From assembly GCA_965233675.1 (NCBI GenBank), contig OZ247498.1:4278001-4342000 (forward strand): a DNA stretch of 64,000 nucleotides, written 5' to 3'. A program made the position numbers and the translations under genes. The notes beneath the pieces are model-generated. The model did not search any database. It was given only the letters and a program-made list of their open reading frames with translations, and was not told the DNA's origin. Shown one piece after another: positions 60,788-64,000 of this stretch (within the stretch, counting starts at the first letter, position 1; every line of letters begins with the position of its first letter). Source of the DNA: SZUA-309 sp965233675 (GTDB lineage: Bacteria; Pseudomonadota; Gammaproteobacteria; Pseudomonadales; Azotimanducaceae).

Positions 60788-61219
60788 ATGAAACGACTCG
60801 TTAACCTGTCACTGGCCGTTGCGGCGATGATGGCCATGTTTGTAAGCCTCCCCCTCCATGCGGATGCGGTGCCGCCTGGGACCGATGACCAGATCCGCGA
60901 ACGCCTGGCGCCCTTCGGCAGTCTCTGCCGGGCCGGCGATGATTGCGGCAGCGCGACGGCGGCCGTCGCCAGTGGCCCCCTCTCCGGCGAAGACGTCTAC
61001 AACCAGTTCTGCTTTGCCTGCCATGCCACCGGCGCCAGCGACGCACCGCTGTTTGCGGATGCGGAAGCCTGGGCACCGCGCATCTCGAAAGGCATGGATG
61101 AGTTGATGGTCAGTACCCTCAACGGTATCGGGATGATGCCGCCGAAAGGTACCTGCATGAATTGCTCCGAAGACGAGCTGAAGGCGGCCGTGGACTACAT
61201 CGTAGAGCAGGCTCAGTAA
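60788..61219 (+). CDS. Cytochrome c5-like monoheme protein
   Basis: 143 residues: signal peptide (ending LPLHA), a 50-residue Ala/Gly-rich spacer, then a class I heme c domain with CFACHATGASDAPLF, a CMNC pair (typical extra Cys pair of cytochrome c5) and the Met ligand in GIGMMPPKGTCMNC. Periplasmic or membrane-associated electron carrier. It is the downstream partner of IVD on the same strand, but with its own likely promoter. Confidence 0.9.
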   Translation: MKRLVNLSLAVAAMMAMFVSLPLHADAVPPGTDDQIRERLAPFGSLCRAGDDCGSATAAVASGPLSGEDVYNQFCFACHATGASDAPLFADAEAWAPRISKGMDELMVSTLNGIGMMPPKGTCMNCSEDELKAAVDYIVEQAQ

Positions 61220-61231
61220 TTCCCCGCACCG

Positions 61232-61259
61232 GGCAGCAGCGCTAGCCGGCGCCGCTGCC
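61232..61259. other. Strong hairpin between convergent cytochrome and comM genes
   Basis: GGCAGC and GCGC arms pair with GCGC and GCTGCC, with one A-C mismatch and a six-base loop. No T tract on either strand. It overlaps the comM stop codon and may act as a bidirectional barrier. Confidence 0.35.
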
Positions 61260-62786
61260 GCCGGACCAATCCATTGCTCTGAAGCCAAGGGCTTCCACCA
61301 GCTGCTCGGGTTGCACCTGCTCCGATCCGGCCAGATCGGCGATGGAGCGGGCCACTTTGAGTACCCGGTGCAGGCCGCGGGCTGACAGCCGGTAGCGTTC
61401 ACTGGCTCGTTCCAGCAGTCTTACCTCCGCAGCGCCCAGTCCGCAGATCTTCCGCAGCGCAGCGCCCGGGAGCCGTGCATTCGTGCTGCCCTGGCGGTCG
61501 AGCTGTCGGGCTCTGGCCACCGAGATCCGTGCTCTCAGTTCATCTGTATTCCAGCCCTCACTGTCCGCCGCCAGCAGGCGCTGGCTCGGTACCTCGCTGA
61601 TAGGTACGTGCAGATCGATCCGGTCGAGCAGCGGGCCTGAGATCCGGGACTGATAGCGTTGCCGTTGCTCGGGCCGGCAACGGCAATGCCCTTCGCTGCA
61701 GACCAGACCTGCCGGGCAGGGGTTCATGGCGGCGAGCAGTTGGAAGCCCGCGGGAAAGTGGGCCGTGCCGGCCGCCCGGGAGATGCTGATTTCCCCGGTT
61801 TCCAGCGGTTCGCGCAGGCCGTCCAGCACGCTGGGCTTGAAGTGCGGCAGTTCATCCAGGAACAGAACGCCATTGTGCGCCAGTGAAATTTCACCGGGGC
61901 GCGGATGCGGTCCGCCGCCGGTCATGGCGGTAGCGGATACAGAGTGATGGGGACTGCGGACCGGGCGGGCTCGGAAGTCTGCCGGGCGCTGGCCGGCGGC
62001 GGAGCAGATGGCGGCGACTTCCATGATCTCCCGTTCTGTGAGCGGCGGCAGCAGCGAAGGCAGATGCCGGGCGAGCAGAGACTTACCCGTTCCGGGCGGG
62101 CCGACCATGAGCAGATGGTGACCGCCGGTGGCGGCGATGGCCAGTGCGCGTTTAGCCGTTTCCTGGCCCACTACCATCGGGAGCTCAGGGCCCGTCGCCG
62201 GGTGATCCTCCGCGGGTAAGGGGGACCGGAAGTTCGCTTCGCTCTCCCCTTCGAGCAGCCGGATCACCTCTTTCAGATGGCCGAGCGAGGAAACCCGCTT
62301 GCCTGCCAGCAGTGCTTCGCCCGCATTCTCCCTGGGTACCACGAGCCGATCCCGGCTGGCGAGATCCAGAGCGGCGCAAAGGCTGCCGCGGACCCCGCGC
62401 AGTTCGCCGGCCAGGCTGAGTTCGCCGAGAAGTTCCACTGCCCCTTCCCGCTGAGGTTCTCTGAGCTGACCGGAAGCGCGCAGGATGCTCACGGCGATGG
62501 CCAGGTCGAAGCGGGCGCCTTCCTTGGCCAGATCGACCGGCGCAAGATTCACCACCACCCGCCCATCCGGGTAGTCGTAGCCACAGTTCGTCAGCGCGCT
62601 TTTTACCCGGTCCCGTGCCTCGCGTATGGAGGCCGCCGGCATGCCGACCAGGGTGGTGCCGGGCAACCCACCAAGCAGGTGCGATTCTACGATGACTCTG
62701 GGAGCAGCGAGGCCGAACAGGGCGCGGGCGAATGTGCGGGAGCGGGCAGTGACCTCGGCGTCAGTGGTCCCGCTCAAGCTCGGCAA
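61242..62786 (-). CDS. comM: YifB/ComM Mg-chelatase-like AAA+ ATPase
   Basis: 514 residues from TTG 62786 (GAGG about 6 bases upstream). N-terminal lon-substrate-like domain (VESHLLGGLPGTTLVGMPAASIREARDRVKSALTN), then Walker A GPPGTGKS (near residue 237) and Walker B GVLFLDELPHF, sensor segments, and the Mg-chelatase type C-terminal domain (YQSRISGPLLDRIDLHVPISEVP). ComM is a helicase-like ATPase aiding branch migration in natural transformation. It overlaps ubiK by 26 bases. Confidence 0.93.
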   Translation of the reverse strand: MPSLSGTTDAEVTARSRTFARALFGLAAPRVIVESHLLGGLPGTTLVGMPAASIREARDRVKSALTNCGYDYPDGRVVVNLAPVDLAKEGARFDLAIAVSILRASGQLREPQREGAVELLGELSLAGELRGVRGSLCAALDLASRDRLVVPRENAGEALLAGKRVSSLGHLKEVIRLLEGESEANFRSPLPAEDHPATGPELPMVVGQETAKRALAIAATGGHHLLMVGPPGTGKSLLARHLPSLLPPLTEREIMEVAAICSAAGQRPADFRARPVRSPHHSVSATAMTGGGPHPRPGEISLAHNGVLFLDELPHFKPSVLDGLREPLETGEISISRAAGTAHFPAGFQLLAAMNPCPAGLVCSEGHCRCRPEQRQRYQSRISGPLLDRIDLHVPISEVPSQRLLAADSEGWNTDELRARISVARARQLDRQGSTNARLPGAALRKICGLGAAEVRLLERASERYRLSARGLHRVLKVARSIADLAGSEQVQPEQLVEALGFRAMDWSGGSGAG

Positions 62787-62997
62787 TCCTGGCCTCGAGA
62801 TGGCCCACTCTGTCTTCCAGCTTTTCCAGGCTGGCGAGCTGGCTGTCGTATTCGTGCCGGGGAACCAGCTGAAACTGCTGGAAGTACCCCTCCAGAACGG
62901 GTCGCATCCCTTCGAACAGGGTGGTCGGGGCGTCGCCGAGGGCGCCGCGCAGGCGATTGATGAGATCTTCGAGGGGCGGGCTGCTTGCCTGGCTCAT
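62761..62997 (-). CDS. ubiK: Ubiquinone biosynthesis accessory factor UbiK
   Basis: 78 residues, normal for UbiK (BMFP/YqiC). Helical N-terminus, LVPRHEYDSQ hinge and a C-terminal trimeric coiled coil (LASLEKLEDRVGHLEARIAELER). It assists UbiJ in ubiquinone assembly. It overlaps the comM start and is on the same strand. It lies next to a nitrogen-regulated porin gene, as in other gammaproteobacteria where glnK/amtB follow. Confidence 0.92.
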   Translation of the reverse strand: MSQASSPPLEDLINRLRGALGDAPTTLFEGMRPVLEGYFQQFQLVPRHEYDSQLASLEKLEDRVGHLEARIAELERDH

Positions 62998-63135
62998 TGT
63001 GGCCTCCGGAATGCGAGAGAGAGCGCCATATTACGTGAGGGGGGTGTTGTCCGGCAGGGCAGATGACCGGGTGAGGTGTGCGTATTTGCCTCCTTTTCGT
63101 GCGTGGAAACCTGCCGAACTCAATTTCGCAGGATT

Positions 63136-63154
63136 ACGCACCAACATAGTGCGT
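63136..63154 (+). promoter_or_regulatory. NtrC-like enhancer site
   Basis: ACGCAC and GTGCGT arms flank a seven-base centre, giving GCACCAACATAGTGC, which matches the NtrC pattern GCAC-N7-GTGC. A second, weaker site, GCACCTCCCATGTCT, is at 63204-63218. Confidence 0.65.
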
Positions 63155-63247
63155 CTTGCGGCCCAAATTCGTGCAAAAGCAGGGGTGGCGGTCTGACGTA
63201 ATTGCACCTCCCATGTCTAACTCCTTGAAAAATAGGCGTGAATTCCG

Positions 63248-63263
63248 TTGGCACGATTTCTGC
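63248..63263 (+). promoter_or_regulatory. Sigma-54 (-24/-12) promoter
   Basis: TTGGCACGATTTCTGC matches the RpoN pattern with GG and GC 12 bases apart. The NtrC-like sites lie about 30-112 bases upstream, and the transcript would start near 63275, about 65 bases before ATG 63342. Confidence 0.75.
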
Positions 63264-63341
63264 CCTTAGACGAGCACACGACGTGAATCGCAATTCAGCA
63301 TTCAGGCGTTTTTGACTCACTAAATATCTATGGGGATAGAA

Positions 63342-64000
63342 ATGAAAAATCTGATCATCGCAGCGCTAATGCTCGGTGCCACATCTACCACCGGCGTGGT
63401 CCTTGCTGAGGAACACGAGATTTCCGGCAACGTTGCTTTGGCAACAGACTACCGCTTCCGCGGCATCTCCCAGACCGGCCGTGACCCGGCTATCCAGGGT
63501 GGCTTCGACTACGGCCATGAGAGTGGCCTGTACATCGGCACCTGGGCATCCAACGTGTCTTTCACGGAAGGTGGTACGGAGATCGACCTCTACGCGGGCT
63601 GGGGCACTGACCTCAGTGAAAATGTGGCTCTGGATCTGGGCGTGCTCTACTACGGCTATCCGTCCGACGAAGATGCCGACTACGTGGAAATCTACGGCAG
63701 TCTCGGCTTCTACGGTGTGACCCTCGGTCTCAACTACTCTCCCGAGTACACCTACGACACCGGCTCTTACTTCTACCTTTACGGGGCGTACAGCCTGCCG
63801 CTGGGTGAGAACTTCAGCCTGGATCTGAATCTCGGATTGAACCAGTTCGAAGACGACAACCTGGAGTCGTTTCTCGGCGCCGCTGACGTCGGCAAGAACT
63901 ACCTGGATTACAGCATTGGCGTCAGCACCTCGGTTGTGGGTGTGGACCTGACGCTGGCCTATGTGGGCACCGATATCGACAAGAGCGATTGCTTCGGCGG
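63342..64000 (+). CDS. TIGR02001-type (TorF-like) outer-membrane porin, 3' end cut by window
   Basis: 219 codons seen; continues past the edge. Signal peptide MKNLIIAALMLGATSTTGVVLA, then EISGNVALATDYRFRGISQTGRDPAIQGGFDYGHESGLYIGTW: the standard opening of the TIGR02001 family, followed by alternating beta-barrel strands. In other gammaproteobacteria this porin precedes glnK-amtB and is induced in nitrogen limitation; the sigma-54 and NtrC-like sites upstream fit that. TATGGGGATAGAAATG provides a ribosome site. glnK and amtB are predicted beyond the window but cannot be seen. Confidence 0.88.
   Translation, partial: MKNLIIAALMLGATSTTGVVLAEEHEISGNVALATDYRFRGISQTGRDPAIQGGFDYGHESGLYIGTWASNVSFTEGGTEIDLYAGWGTDLSENVALDLGVLYYGYPSDEDADYVEIYGSLGFYGVTLGLNYSPEYTYDTGSYFYLYGAYSLPLGENFSLDLNLGLNQFEDDNLESFLGAADVGKNYLDYSIGVSTSVVGVDLTLAYVGTDIDKSDCFG

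Noticed and set aside
1..64000. Insertion sequences, integrases, prophage or defence islands
   Set aside because: No transposase, integrase, phage structural, restriction or toxin-antitoxin gene could be recognised; the window looks like stable chromosome.

Overview
This is a GC-rich (roughly 60 percent), densely coding bacterial chromosome segment with about 54 protein genes on both strands. I see no rRNA, tRNA, transposase, prophage or CRISPR array. csrA, ubiK, comM/yifB, arfB, an NAD(+) diphosphatase, a YgiQ-type radical SAM enzyme, two Lrp/AsnC regulators, c4- and c5-type cytochromes, a TonB-dependent receptor and a TIGR02001-type porin together point to an aerobic, respiratory gammaproteobacterium. 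It looks Pseudomonas/Cellvibrio-like rather than enteric, and heterotrophic on amino acids, amines and lipids. The species cannot be named from the sequence.

Layout. 1-11 kb: the 3' part of a large MscS-family channel gene, csrA, a small winged-helix-like protein, an APH/P-loop kinase fusion, a gapA-SIMPL pair, an HSL-type hydrolase, and a DUF2868-GTPase-small membrane protein run. 11-21 kb: an amine-oxidase-like FAD enzyme, a methyltransferase + PQQ-type sugar dehydrogenase pair, nudC with a DUF2141 protein, a zinc-ribbon protein, nucleoside hydrolase, class II aldolase, a DUF4136 lipoprotein, a TIGR01777 reductase and tesB. 21-26 kb: ygiQ-like, arfB and a secreted amidohydrolase. 26-29 kb: a TonB-dependent receptor with a long structured leader and a strong terminator. 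29-34 kb: a five-gene reverse-strand operon (split-barrel lipoprotein, APC permease, Tat-exported flavin amine oxidase, diheme cytochrome c, exported RidA). It reads as a periplasmic amine or amino-acid oxidation route that passes electrons to cytochrome c rather than O2. 34-43.5 kb: an LLM-type (possibly F420-dependent) oxidoreductase, a trans-acting enoyl-reductase-like protein, GDPD, a serine hydrolase, a CDP-alcohol phosphatidyltransferase, an NAD-binding protein and a TPR lipoprotein. 43.5-48.2 kb: a long coiled-coil/HhH protein, a LuxR-alpha/beta hydrolase fusion and a small Arg-rich protein. 48.3-61 kb: an amino-acid block (cytochrome c4, alanine racemase, SDR, Lrp, alanine dehydrogenase, class III aminotransferase, DoxX, second Lrp, fused indolepyruvate:ferredoxin oxidoreductase, isovaleryl-CoA dehydrogenase, cytochrome c5). 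61-64 kb: comM, ubiK and the start of a porin gene behind what looks like a sigma-54/NtrC control region.

Three things stand out. First, the periplasmic amine-oxidation operon, which combines a NicA2/CycN-like electron path with an exported RidA imine deaminase. Second, at least nine short tandem repeats (8-18 bp units) that all sit exactly at gene boundaries; one is a chain of ATGA-linked five-codon reading frames leading into tesB, and another links two convergent stop codons. Third, readable regulatory architecture: a 16-bp perfect palindrome before the second lrp gene, and NtrC-like sites plus a -24/-12 promoter before the porin. All functional names rest on recognised motifs and family resemblance by eye; no database search was run.
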